A stretch of DNA of 64,000 nucleotides. It comes from Roseomonas sp. KE2513 (lineage in GTDB: Bacteria > Pseudomonadota > Alphaproteobacteria > Acetobacterales > Acetobacteraceae). The stretch spans positions 43,486 to 107,485 of the forward strand of contig NZ_RCVR01000020.1 in assembly GCF_016107305.1 (NCBI RefSeq), in the 5' to 3' direction. Position 1 is the stretch's first letter; each line of letters begins with the position of its first letter. Of this stretch, positions 38,773 through 47,073 are shown piece after piece. A program made the translations under genes and the position numbers. Under the pieces are notes generated by a model. It was not told the origin of the DNA, did no database searches, and saw nothing but the letters and a program-made list of their open reading frames with translations.

Positions 38773-40488
38773 ATGCTTCGACGCTTCTTCTCCTACTACC
38801 GGCCGCACCGGCGGCTGTTCCTGCTCGACTTCGGTTGCGCCGTGCTCTCCGGGCTGCTGGAGCTGGGCTTCCCCCTGGCGGTGAAGGCTTTCGTGGACCG
38901 GCTGCTGCCGGGGCAGGATTGGGCGCTGATCGGGCTGGCCGCCGCCGGGCTGCTCGTCGTTTACCTCCTGAATGCCGGGCTGATGGCGGTGGTGACCTAT
39001 TGGGGGCACATGCTCGGCATCAACATCGAGACGGAGATGCGGCGCCGGGCCTTCGCGCACCTGCAGAAGCTCTCCTTCTCCTTCTACGACAACCAGCGGA
39101 CGGGGCACCTAGTCGGGCGGCTGACGAAGGACCTGGAGGAGATCGGGGAGGTGGCCCATCACGGGCCGGAGGACCTCTTCATCGCGGTTATGACTTTCGT
39201 CGGCGCCTTCGTTCTGATGTTCTCGGTGAATGCGGAGCTGGCGCTGATCACGGCGGCGGTTGTGCCGGTCACAGGCTGGCTAACCGCGCGCTACGGCGGG
39301 CGGATGACACGGAATTGGCAGACGATCTTCGGGCGCGTGGGCGGCTTCAACGCGCGTATCGAGGAGAATGTCGGCGGCATCCGCGTGGTGCAGGCCTTCG
39401 CCAACGAGGAGCACGAGCGCGGCCTCTTCGCGCGCGACAACGAGGGCTACCGCGAGACGAAGCTTGAGGCCTACCGGCTGATGGCAGCGACGAACGCGCT
39501 CTCCTACCTCTCCATGCGGCTGACGCAGATGGTGGTGATGGTGGCCGGCAGCTGGTTCGTGCTGCACGGGCAGCTCAGCTCGGGCGGCTTCGTCGGATTC
39601 CTGCTGCTGGTGGGCGTCTTCTTCCGGCCGGTGGAGAAGATCAATTCGGTGATCGAGACCTATCCGAAGGGGATCGCGGGCTTCCGGCGCTACACGGAGC
39701 TGATGGACACGGCGCCGGACATCGAGGACCGGCCTGGGGCGCACGTGGCGCCTCGCCTCTCCGGCAGGATCCGCTACGAGGGGGTGCGCTCCGCCTACGG
39801 GAACGGCGCGCCGGTGCTCGACGGGGTGGACCTGGAGATCCTGCCCGGGGAGACGGTCGCCTTCGTCGGCCCCTCCGGTGCAGGGAAGACGACGCTCTGC
39901 TCCCTGCTGCCGCGCTTCTACGAGGTGACGGGCGGGCGGATCACGGTGGACGGGATCGACATCCGCGACCTCACCCTCGCCTCGCTGCGCGGGCAGATCG
40001 GGATCGTGCAGCAGGACGTGTTCCTCTTCGGGGGCACGGTGCGAGAGAATATCGCCTACGGTCGGCTGGGTGCCTCCGAGGAGGAGATCATGGAGGCGGC
40101 GCGCAGGGCCCGGCTGGACACCGTGATCGCCGCCCTGCCGAAGGGGCTGGATACTGTCGTGGGGGAGCGGGGGGTGAAGCTCTCGGGTGGGCAGAAGCAG
40201 CGGTTGGCGATCGCCCGCATCTTCCTTCGCAACCCGCCGATCCTCATCCTCGACGAGGCGACCTCCGCCCTGGACACCGAGACGGAGCGCGCCATCCAAG
40301 CCTCGCTGACCGAGCTTTCCGAGGGGCGAACGACGCTGGTGATCGCGCACCGGCTGGCGACGATCCGGGATGCCGACCGAATCGTGGTGGTGGACGCGGC
40401 GGGCCTGGCCGAGCAGGGCCGGCACGGGGAGCTGGTGGCCTCGGGCGGCATCTACAGCCGGCTGCATAGCGCGCAACAGGCGGGGTGA
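38773..40488 (+). CDS. ABC exporter, fused permease-ATPase (MsbA/ABCB type)
   Basis: This 571-residue half-transporter probably works as a homodimer. Six hydrophobic segments span about 15-310. The ATPase domain shows Walker A GPSGAGKTT, signature LSGGQKQRLAIARI, Walker B ILILDEATSALD and the H-loop VIAHRLATIRDADR. MsbA-like proteins flip lipids or export drugs; nothing here narrows the substrate. The ATG is 10 bases after a TAAGGGG stretch. Confidence 0.9.
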   Translation: MLRRFFSYYRPHRRLFLLDFGCAVLSGLLELGFPLAVKAFVDRLLPGQDWALIGLAAAGLLVVYLLNAGLMAVVTYWGHMLGINIETEMRRRAFAHLQKLSFSFYDNQRTGHLVGRLTKDLEEIGEVAHHGPEDLFIAVMTFVGAFVLMFSVNAELALITAAVVPVTGWLTARYGGRMTRNWQTIFGRVGGFNARIEENVGGIRVVQAFANEEHERGLFARDNEGYRETKLEAYRLMAATNALSYLSMRLTQMVVMVAGSWFVLHGQLSSGGFVGFLLLVGVFFRPVEKINSVIETYPKGIAGFRRYTELMDTAPDIEDRPGAHVAPRLSGRIRYEGVRSAYGNGAPVLDGVDLEILPGETVAFVGPSGAGKTTLCSLLPRFYEVTGGRITVDGIDIRDLTLASLRGQIGIVQQDVFLFGGTVRENIAYGRLGASEEEIMEAARRARLDTVIAALPKGLDTVVGERGVKLSGGQKQRLAIARIFLRNPPILILDEATSALDTETERAIQASLTELSEGRTTLVIAHRLATIRDADRIVVVDAAGLAEQGRHGELVASGGIYSRLHSAQQAG

Positions 40489-40510
40489 GCGCGACGCGGT
40501 CGCTGCTTTC

Positions 40511-40557
40511 GCCGTCCGGGACGGCTATACTCAGGGTAGCCGCGCGGTCCGCGCGGC
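40511..40557. other. Two adjacent perfect hairpins
   Basis: GCCGTCC (40511-40517) and GGACGGC (40519-40525) form one inverted repeat. GCCGCGCGG (40539-40547) and CCGCGCGGC (40549-40557) form another. TATACT (40526-40531), a -10-like hexamer, lies directly between them. Together they fill most of the 88-base gap after the ABC exporter and could terminate its transcript or control the next gene. Confidence 0.4.
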
Positions 40558-40576
40558 CATTCTCGGGAGGGAAGCC

Positions 40577-40906
40577 ATGGCGGCGCGCTTCACGACCTAT
40601 GCCGAGTTCTGGCCGCATTACCTGCGGGAGCACGCGAGCCCGGTGACGCGGGGCGTGCATGTCGCGGGCACGGTGCTCGGCGTCGCGCTCTTCCTCGGCG
40701 GCATCCTGTTCGGCAGCTGGTGGACCGTGCTGGCGGGGGTGGTGAGCGGCTATCTGTTCGCCTGGGGCAGCCACATGCTGGTGGAGCGGAACCGCCCGGC
40801 GACCTTCAGCCATCCGCTCTGGTCGCTTGGTTCCGATCTTCGCATGGCCTGGCTGTTCCTGAGAGGACGGCTGGACCGGGAGCTGCGCCGGGCCGGGGTA
40901 TCCTGA
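40577..40906 (+). CDS. Mpo1-like (DUF962) small membrane protein
   Basis: The 109-residue protein matches the DUF962 family: FTTYAEFWPHYLREHASPVTRGVHVAGT, two hydrophobic segments, SHMLVERNRPATFSHPLWSLGSDLRM. Conserved histidines at both helix borders suggest iron binding. The yeast relative Mpo1 is an alpha-dioxygenase for 2-hydroxy fatty acids; bacterial roles are unproven. GGGAGGGAAG lies just before the ATG. It ends 5 bases from the convergent dehydrogenase. Confidence 0.88.
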   Translation: MAARFTTYAEFWPHYLREHASPVTRGVHVAGTVLGVALFLGGILFGSWWTVLAGVVSGYLFAWGSHMLVERNRPATFSHPLWSLGSDLRMAWLFLRGRLDRELRRAGVS

Positions 40907-40910
40907 GCCG

Positions 40911-41579
40911 CTACCAGGGCAGATCCTTGCCGTCATAGTTGACGTAGGCGACGCCGCCGGCGCCCGCGCGCTTCTCCAGCATGTCGGTAACGCGGGGGAT
41001 GCTCTGCTCGATGGAGAGCGCCGCTTCATCGCCGCCCATCTCTGTGCGAACCCAGCCGGGGGCGGTGGCGATATAGGTCCGGCCCTCCGCCGCGCGGCGC
41101 GCGGCGATGCTCTTCAGGCCGGTGTTCAGCGCGGCCTTGCTCATCCGGTAGGCCTCCCAGCCGCCAGTGCCGTTGCCGGCCACGCTGCCGAGGCCGGAGG
41201 ACATGACCGCCACCGTTCCCTCGCGCGGGACGAGGTGGACCAAGCGGTCGATCAGGCGGAGCGGCGCAAGCGCGTTGGTGAGCATCAGCCGGGCGAAGAC
41301 GTCCGGCTGCACCTCGCCGATGGGACGCTTGTCGTCGGCGATGCCGGCATTGACGAAGAGCACGTCCAGGCTGCGGTCCTTCAGGGCGCGCCCGAAGGCG
41401 TCCACCCCGGCCCAGTCCGTCACGTCGAGGGTGTGGACCTCCAGCTTGCCAGGTGGTGCGTCGCGCAGCGCGGCGGGGTCGCGCACGGTCGCGATCACGT
41501 GCCAGCCGCGCGAGAGGTGTTCCTCCGCCAGGGCGCGGCCGAGGCCGCGGGAGGCGCCCACGATCAGGATGGTCTTCAT
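40911..41579 (-). CDS. Short-chain dehydrogenase/reductase
   Basis: The 222-residue Rossmann enzyme has the coenzyme loop VGASRGLGRAL (7-17), the structural NAGI and the catalytic Tyr-x-x-x-Lys in YRMSKAALNTG, with Ser in VAVMSSGLG. It belongs to the C-factor/CsgA-like branch. Its ATG overlaps the rutD stop (ATGA), so it is a member of the rutC-rutD unit. A reductase is needed in the Rut pathway to remove malonic semialdehyde; in E. coli the SDR YdfG can do this, so the same job is plausible here but unproven. Confidence 0.85.
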   Translation of the reverse strand: MKTILIVGASRGLGRALAEEHLSRGWHVIATVRDPAALRDAPPGKLEVHTLDVTDWAGVDAFGRALKDRSLDVLFVNAGIADDKRPIGEVQPDVFARLMLTNALAPLRLIDRLVHLVPREGTVAVMSSGLGSVAGNGTGGWEAYRMSKAALNTGLKSIAARRAAEGRTYIATAPGWVRTEMGGDEAALSIEQSIPRVTDMLEKRAGAGGVAYVNYDGKDLPW

Positions 41580-42349
41580 GCGTCTTCCTCCAGGAATTCG
41601 ATGGCGGCGCGGTTGAAGGGGCCGGGCTGCTCCACGGTGAAGGCGTGGCCGCCGGTCTCGGTTATCCAGAGGCGGGCTTTCGGCAGGCCCTCGGCAAGGA
41701 CCTGCGAGGCGGTCCAGGGCACGAGGAGGTCATCGCGCGAGGCGGTGACAAGGGTGGGCGCGTCGATGCGCGCGAGGTCGGCGCGGGCGTCGAAGGCGCG
41801 GAGTGCCGCGATCCGGCGGCGGAGGTTTTCGGCGCCCTGGAAATGCGCGGTGCCGTGCGCGATCTCCGCGTCGACGCGGGTGAAGTTCGCTGCCATGTAG
41901 GGCGCGGTGTGCAGGAAGAGGGGCTGGGCCGCGACATAGGCCGCGGGCCCTTGCGCCGCGAGGATGCCGAGGCGGATGTCGAAACAGCGCTCCGAGTGCG
42001 GCTCCACCTTCGCCCAGGCGTTGACGAGCACCAGGCGGTCCAACCGTGCCGGGTGGCGGCGGGCAAGTTCGAGGCCGACAAGGCCGCCCAGCGCGTGGCC
42101 TATGAAGTGGGCGCGCGCGATGCCGGCCTTGTCGAGCACCGCCGCCGCGTCGTCGGCCATGTGGCCGATGGTATAGCCGTCCGGCAGACCCGCCGCGTTG
42201 CGGCCGGTGCCGCGTTGGTCGAAAGCGACGACCTGGAAGTGTTCCTCGAGCGCAGCGCGCTGCGGGGTCCAGAAGGCGGCGGCCCCGCCGAGGCCGGCCG
42301 AGAGGACGACAGCCGGAGCGCCGGGCTTGCCGGTAACCTCGTATCTCAT
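41576..42349 (-). CDS. rutD: RutD, aminoacrylate-hydrolase-type alpha/beta hydrolase
   Basis: This 257-residue protein of the uracil-degradation Rut pathway speeds release of malonic semialdehyde from aminoacrylate. It aligns along its length with E. coli Rut[75 protein letters not shown] and the GGHAFTV end. The nucleophile elbow reads G-H-A-L-G (84-88) with Ala86 where hydrolases have Ser, as is normal for RutD. Its ATG overlaps the rutC stop (ATGA). Confidence 0.9.
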   Translation of the reverse strand: MRYEVTGKPGAPAVVLSAGLGGAAAFWTPQRAALEEHFQVVAFDQRGTGRNAAGLPDGYTIGHMADDAAAVLDKAGIARAHFIGHALGGLVGLELARRHPARLDRLVLVNAWAKVEPHSERCFDIRLGILAAQGPAAYVAAQPLFLHTAPYMAANFTRVDAEIAHGTAHFQGAENLRRRIAALRAFDARADLARIDAPTLVTASRDDLLVPWTASQVLAEGLPKARLWITETGGHAFTVEQPGPFNRAAIEFLEEDA

Positions 42350-42732
42350 CGGCCGATATGGGCGACGGTCGCGATTTCCACCAGCGCCTCGGGCTTCACC
42401 AGGCCGCACTGGATGCAGTAGCGGGCGGGCTTGTCGCCTGGGAAGTACTCGGCATAGACGGCGTTCACGGCGGCGTAGTTCGCCCAGTCGGTGACGAAGA
42501 TGTGGTTCATCGTCACGTCGGACATGGTGCCGCCAGCGGCCTCGATGACGGACTTGATGAGTTCCAGCACGTGCCGGGTCTGGGCGGCGGCATCGCCGGG
42601 ATGGACGACATTGTTCTCCTTGTCGAAGGACAGGGTGCCGGAGACGTAGAGCACGCCGTCCGCCATGGCGCCGGGCGAGAAGGGCGCGATGGGCTTGCCG
42701 GAGCCGGCGGGGATGATGGCCTTCATGGGCAT
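42346..42732 (-). CDS. rutC: RutC, 3-aminoacrylate deaminase (RidA family)
   Basis: The 128 residues equal the E. coli RutC length and share its sequence blocks: [85 protein letters not shown]. RidA-family enzymes deaminate reactive enamines; RutC acts on 3-aminoacrylate from uracil ring opening. The first ATG (42732) was chosen; a second at 42726 is possible. rutA, rutB and rutF are not in the window, so the ring-opening enzymes must be elsewhere or the pair serves another enamine route. Confidence 0.92.
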   Translation of the reverse strand: MPMKAIIPAGSGKPIAPFSPGAMADGVLYVSGTLSFDKENNVVHPGDAAAQTRHVLELIKSVIEAAGGTMSDVTMNHIFVTDWANYAAVNAVYAEYFPGDKPARYCIQCGLVKPEALVEIATVAHIGR

Positions 42733-42857
42733 GGCGGACTGCCTCTCGGGGCTCGGTCGTTGCGGGGCTTGAACGGCGGGGCGCCGGCCTTCCCAGCCTA
42801 GGGTCGGGCGCCGTAGCCTGACCAGCCGGGGTGGCGCCGCTCCCCCAAGGGAACAGC

Positions 42858-43808
42858 TTGCCGGAGGACGTCCTGACCGACGCCGCGCCACGACTGATCG
42901 CGCTCGACTGGGGCACCTCCTCGCTCCGCGCGTATCTTATGGGGGAGGGGGGCGCGGTCCTGGAGACGCACCGCCTGCCGCTCGGCATCATGCATGTGGA
43001 GGGGCGCGACTTCGCGGGTGCCTCCGAGCGGGCGGTTGGGGATTGGCGCCGCCGCTGGCCAGGGCTGCCGGCGCTCGCCGCGGGCATGATCGGCAGCGCC
43101 CAGGGCTGGGTGGAGGCGCCTTACGTACCCTGCCCCGCCGGCCTCGCCGAACTGGCCGGCGGGCTGATGCCGGTGCCGGGAGGGGCGCTGTCGATCATCC
43201 CGGGCGTCGTGCAGCACGGCGACGTGCCGAACGTAATGCGCGGGGAGGAGACGCAGATCCTTGGTGCCCTCCCGTCGCACGGCGATGGGCGTTTCGTGAT
43301 GCCGGGCACCCATTCGAAATGGGTGGAGGTTACGGGCGGCCGGATCGAGCGCTTCGGGACGCATATGACCGGCGAGCTCTTCGCGGTGCTGCGGCGGCAC
43401 TCCATCCTCGGCCGCTTCGTCGGGGAGGATGACCCGCCGTCGTCGGCCGAGGTCGCGCGGGCGGCCTTCGAGCGCGGGGTCGAGGCGCTGCGCGATGCCC
43501 CGTCGGGGCTCTCGCCGCTGCTCTTCTCCGCGCGCTCCCTCGTGCTGACGGGTGGGCTGCCGAGGGAGGCGAGCCTCGACTACCTCTCTGGCCTGCTGAT
43601 CGGGGACGAGTTGCGCGCGGGGCTCCACGAAATGCGGGACAGCTTGGCCCTGGTCGGCGATCCCGCGCTCTGCGAGCGGTACCGCCAGGCGCTCGCGATC
43701 TTTGGCGTCACCGCGGTCGAACTGCTCGGTGACACGGCCGCCGCCGGGCTTTGGCGCATCGCCGAGGCGGCCGGGCTCACCGGCGCCGGGTTGGAGACGA
43801 ATCCTTGA
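42858..43808 (+). CDS. dgoK: 2-dehydro-3-deoxygalactonokinase
   Basis: DgoK phosphorylates 2-dehydro-3-deoxygalactonate in D-galactonate (De Ley-Doudoroff) breakdown. The 316 residues show the sugar-kinase ATP site [60 protein letters not shown] and the late [14 protein letters not shown]. The TTG at 42858 is preferred because AAGGGAA lies 4-5 bases upstream; a GTG at 42831 is in frame. Its stop overlaps the dgoA start (TTGA). Confidence 0.88.
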   Translation: MPEDVLTDAAPRLIALDWGTSSLRAYLMGEGGAVLETHRLPLGIMHVEGRDFAGASERAVGDWRRRWPGLPALAAGMIGSAQGWVEAPYVPCPAGLAELAGGLMPVPGGALSIIPGVVQHGDVPNVMRGEETQILGALPSHGDGRFVMPGTHSKWVEVTGGRIERFGTHMTGELFAVLRRHSILGRFVGEDDPPSSAEVARAAFERGVEALRDAPSGLSPLLFSARSLVLTGGLPREASLDYLSGLLIGDELRAGLHEMRDSLALVGDPALCERYRQALAIFGVTAVELLGDTAAAGLWRIAEAAGLTGAGLETNP

Positions 43809-44437
43809 TTCTGCAACGCTTCATGGACCGGCTGCCGCTGGTCGCGATCCTGCGCGGCGTGACGCCGGAGGAGGTGGTGCCGATCGGGCGCGCCCTGGTG
43901 GAGGCAGGGTTCTCGATCATCGAGGTCCCCCTGAACTCGCCGCGGCCGCTCGAGAGCATACGAGCTTTGGCGGAGGACCTCGGGCCTGAAGTGCTGGTGG
44001 GCGCGGGCACCGTCCTGGCGCCCGAGGGGGTGACGGAGGTGGCCGCGGCAGGCGGGCGGATCATCGTCATGCCGCATGGCGACCCCGCCGTGATCCGGGC
44101 GGCCAAGGCGGCCGGGCTGCTCTGCGTCCCGGGCGTCTCGACGGCGACTGAGGGTTTCGCGGCTCTCGCAGCCGGGGCGGACGCGTTGAAGCTCTTCCCG
44201 GCGGAGTTGCTGACGCCGCGCGTGCTGAAGGCGATGCTGAGCGTCTTTCCCCGCGGCACGCGCTTCCTGCCGGTGGGCGGGATCGTGCCGGAGGGGATGG
44301 GCGAGTTCGTGGCAGCGGGGGCGGCCGGATTCGGTCTTGGCTCCGCCCTCTACAAGCCGGGCGCCACCGCGGATGAGGTGGGCGAGCGGGCCCGGCGTTT
44401 TGTGGAGGCCTGGAGGGCGCTGCGGCGGCAGGGCTGA
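43805..44437 (+). CDS. dgoA: 2-dehydro-3-deoxy-6-phosphogalactonate aldolase
   Basis: This 210-residue class I aldolase of the KDPG/KDPGal family splits the phosphorylated sugar acid to pyruvate and glyceraldehyde-3-phosphate. Visible blocks are LPLVAILRGVTPEE, FSIIEVPLNSPRPLESI, VGAGTVLAPE, VPGVSTATEGFAAL, the Schiff-base Lys in DALKLFPAE, and PVGGIVPEGM. TTG at 43805 forms TTGA with the dgoK stop; an ATG at 43823 is the alternative. Expected order with dgoK is intact. The dehydratase at 47074 may feed this pair. Confidence 0.9.
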   Translation: MILQRFMDRLPLVAILRGVTPEEVVPIGRALVEAGFSIIEVPLNSPRPLESIRALAEDLGPEVLVGAGTVLAPEGVTEVAAAGGRIIVMPHGDPAVIRAAKAAGLLCVPGVSTATEGFAALAAGADALKLFPAELLTPRVLKAMLSVFPRGTRFLPVGGIVPEGMGEFVAAGAAGFGLGSALYKPGATADEVGERARRFVEAWRALRRQG

Positions 44438-44447
44438 TGCCCCACCT

Positions 44448-45734
44448 TCAGGTGAAGGCGAACTTAACGGTGGAGAGCGCCGCGATCAGCCAGACGGCAC
44501 CGTGCACCTCGCCCGCCTTGCCGGCGATGACCTTGACGGCCGCGTAGACGATGAAGCCGAGGCCGATGCCCGTCGCGATGGAGAAGGTGAAGGGCATCGC
44601 CATCGCGGCGAGGATGGCCGGGATGTATTCGGTGGGATCCTCCCAGGCGAGGTCCTTCAGCGACTGGGCCATGAGGCAGGCGACGAAGATGAGCGCCGGT
44701 GCCGTCGCGAAGGCCGGGACGGAGGTCGCGAGCGGCGCGAGGAAGAGCGCGAGGAGGAAGAGCGCGCCGACGGTGAGCGCCGTCAGTCCCGTGCGCCCGC
44801 CTGCCTGGATGCCTGCCGCGCTCTCGATATAGCTGACGGTCGTCGAGGTACCGAGCACGGCGCCGAGCATGGCTCCGCCGCTGTCTGCCATCAGCGCGCG
44901 CCCGAGGCGGGGCACTGAGCCGTCCGGCCGCATGAGGCCGGCGCGGTGCGTCGTCGCGATCAGCGTGCCAGCGTTATCCAGCAGGTCCACCATGAAGAAG
45001 GTGCCGACCACCTGCAGCACACCGAGGCTGAGCGCGCCGGCGATGTCCATTTGGAGGAAGGTCGGGGCAAGGGAGGGTGGGGCGGAGAAGACGCCGTTCA
45101 ACGTGGTGAGGCCGAAGGGAAGGCCGGCGAGGGCGGTCGCCACGATGCCGATGAGGATGGCACCGGGAACCCGCCGTGCGGCCAGGCCCGCGATGAGCAC
45201 GAAGCCCGCCGCGCCGAGCAGCACCGGACCCGAGCGGACGGAGCCAAGCGAGACGAGGGTGGCGGGGTTCGCCACGACCAGCTTGAGGTTCTCGAGCCCG
45301 ATGAGGGCGAGGAAGAAGCCGATGCCCGCGGCGATGCCGAGCTTGAGCGAGATGGGGATTCCGTTGATCAGCCATTCGCGGAAGCCGGCGATGGAGACCA
45401 GGAAGAACAGCACGCCGGAGATGAAGACGGCGCCGAGCGCGACCTGCCAGGAGATGCCCATGCCCGCCACCACGGCAAAGGCGAAATAGGCGTTCAGCCC
45501 CATTCCCGGAGCGAGGGCGATAGGCAGGTTGGCGAGGAAGGCCATCAGCGCGCAACCGATGGCCGCGGCAAGGCAGGTGGCCACGAAGGCGGCGCCTGCG
45601 TCGATCCCGGCCGTCGCCATGATCTGGGGGTTCACCACGATGATGTAGGCCATGGTGAGGAAGGTGGTGAGGCCGGCGACGGCCTCGCGGCGCGGGGTTG
45701 TGCCGCGCGCGGCCATGTCGAAGAAGCGGTCCAC
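44448..45734 (-). CDS. NCS2-family purine permease (AzgA type)
   Basis: The 428-residue membrane protein has more than ten hydrophobic segments and AzgA hallmarks: ARGTTPRREAVAGLTTFLTMAYIIVVNP, the Gly-rich GMGLNAYFAF, LLDNAGTLIATTH, GTSTTVSYIESAAGIQAGGRTGLTAL and WEDPTEYIPA. These transport adenine, guanine or hypoxanthine with protons. GTG at 45734 was chosen because GGAG lies 8 bases upstream and it starts like other AzgA proteins; a TTG at 45749 is in frame. It may serve the purine enzymes encoded at 30-36 kb. Confidence 0.9.
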   Translation of the reverse strand: MDRFFDMAARGTTPRREAVAGLTTFLTMAYIIVVNPQIMATAGIDAGAAFVATCLAAAIGCALMAFLANLPIALAPGMGLNAYFAFAVVAGMGISWQVALGAVFISGVLFFLVSIAGFREWLINGIPISLKLGIAAGIGFFLALIGLENLKLVVANPATLVSLGSVRSGPVLLGAAGFVLIAGLAARRVPGAILIGIVATALAGLPFGLTTLNGVFSAPPSLAPTFLQMDIAGALSLGVLQVVGTFFMVDLLDNAGTLIATTHRAGLMRPDGSVPRLGRALMADSGGAMLGAVLGTSTTVSYIESAAGIQAGGRTGLTALTVGALFLLALFLAPLATSVPAFATAPALIFVACLMAQSLKDLAWEDPTEYIPAILAAMAMPFTFSIATGIGLGFIVYAAVKVIAGKAGEVHGAVWLIAALSTVKFAFT

Positions 45735-45988
45735 TCGTGGAAACTCCAATCTGCAGCGGCCTCTTGGTGCTACGGTGCCGCCTCTCGCGCGGCAAGGCCA
45801 GCAAGCGACGTGCCGGCTTCCTGTCCGAGGAACGGCCGTACGCCCGCGGCCTGGGCGCGCCGAGCCGTCGCGGACACAGCGCGGGCGGAACGGCTCCTAT
45901 TGCGGGGAGACAGGCCGCGTGGTCCTGACCTAGGCTCCGGCCCGACCCGGCGGGCACGGTGCCGGAGCGTTTCGGGGAACCAGGAAGC

Positions 45989-46969
45989 ATGGCGCCACCA
46001 GCGGAAGGCAAGGGCGTGCCGACCTCATTGCGGCCCCACCCCGAGGATTACGGCTACGATATCGATCTCGCGCTCTCGGCGGTGGTCGGGCTGCGCGCGC
46101 GCATCCCCGACGATGCCTTCACGGCGGCCACCCTGGGGACGGAGCGGGTAGGCAACGCGGTGCTCATCCGCGAGGACGGGCTGCTTGCGACGATTGGCTA
46201 TCTCATCACAGAGGCGCAGGAGGTGTGGCTGACCACGGCCGAGGGGCAGGCGGTGCCCGGCCATGTGATCGGCTACGACCAGGTGACGGGCTTCGGGCTG
46301 GTCCAGGCGCTCGGCAAGATCGGGGTTCCGCCGCTGCCCCTGGGCGCTTCGGGCGAGGTGCCGGTCGGGGCGGATATCGTCTTCGCCGGCGCGGGCGGCC
46401 GCCCGGGCGCGCTGGCGGGGCGGGTGGTGGCTAAGCAGGAATTCGCCGGCTACTGGGAATACCTCCTCGACGAGGCGCTGTTCACGGCGCCCGCCCATCC
46501 GCACTGGAGCGGCGGGGCGGTGATCGGGCCGGATGGCGCGCTGATCGGCATCGGATCGCTCCAGCTCGGCCACGATGCCGGGGACGGGCGGGTGCGGATC
46601 CTTAACATGAGCGTTCCGATCGACCTGCTGAAGCCGATCATGGGGGAGATGCTGACGCTGGGGCGGCCCGATCGCCCGCCGCGGCCCTGGTTGGGCATAT
46701 CCGTCAGCGCGGACGAGGGGCAGGTGGTCATCCTCTCCACCGCCGCTCGCGGGCCGGCGGCGCGGGCCGGATTGCGGCGGGGCGACGCAGTGCTGGCCGT
46801 GGCCAAGGAACCGGTGGCCGACCTGCCGCGCTTCTTCCGCAGCATCTGGGCGCTCGGCGAGGCCGGGGTGGACGTGCCGCTCGTCGTCGAGCGGGAGGGC
46901 GACCGCTTCGAGGTCACCGTAGCCTCCGGGGACCGGCAGCGATTCCTGAAGGCGGCGCCGCTGCACTAG
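45989..46969 (+). CDS. HtrA/DegP-like PDZ protein lacking catalytic residues
   Basis: The 326 residues have a trypsin-like domain (about 25-225) and a C-terminal PDZ domain (about 235-315: WLGISVSADEGQVVILS... GPAARAGLRRGDAVLAVAKEPV). Aligned to HtrA, the catalytic His position is Tyr71 in GLLATIGYLI (active enzymes have TNxHV), and the Asp position is Gly101 in VTGFGLVQ (normally TDLA). Ser174 in PHWSGGAV is kept. It is therefore probably an inactive protease that binds peptides. No signal peptide is visible, suggesting a cytosolic role. The ATG is preceded by AGGAAG at short spacing; a GTG at 45959 is possible. Confidence 0.8.
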   Translation: MAPPAEGKGVPTSLRPHPEDYGYDIDLALSAVVGLRARIPDDAFTAATLGTERVGNAVLIREDGLLATIGYLITEAQEVWLTTAEGQAVPGHVIGYDQVTGFGLVQALGKIGVPPLPLGASGEVPVGADIVFAGAGGRPGALAGRVVAKQEFAGYWEYLLDEALFTAPAHPHWSGGAVIGPDGALIGIGSLQLGHDAGDGRVRILNMSVPIDLLKPIMGEMLTLGRPDRPPRPWLGISVSADEGQVVILSTAARGPAARAGLRRGDAVLAVAKEPVADLPRFFRSIWALGEAGVDVPLVVEREGDRFEVTVASGDRQRFLKAAPLH

Positions 46970-47073
46970 CGTTGCGCGGCCGGCCCGCTCCTCCGCCGGA
47001 CGCTCGCGTGGGTGCGCTGGCGGCGCGCGGTAAGTCTGCTATGTCAACCTCATCGATGAGCGGAGGAAATGCC

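Noticed and set aside
45652..45933. Short frame between the purine permease and the pseudoprotease
   Set aside because: It overlaps the permease start on the other strand and its composition is random-like.
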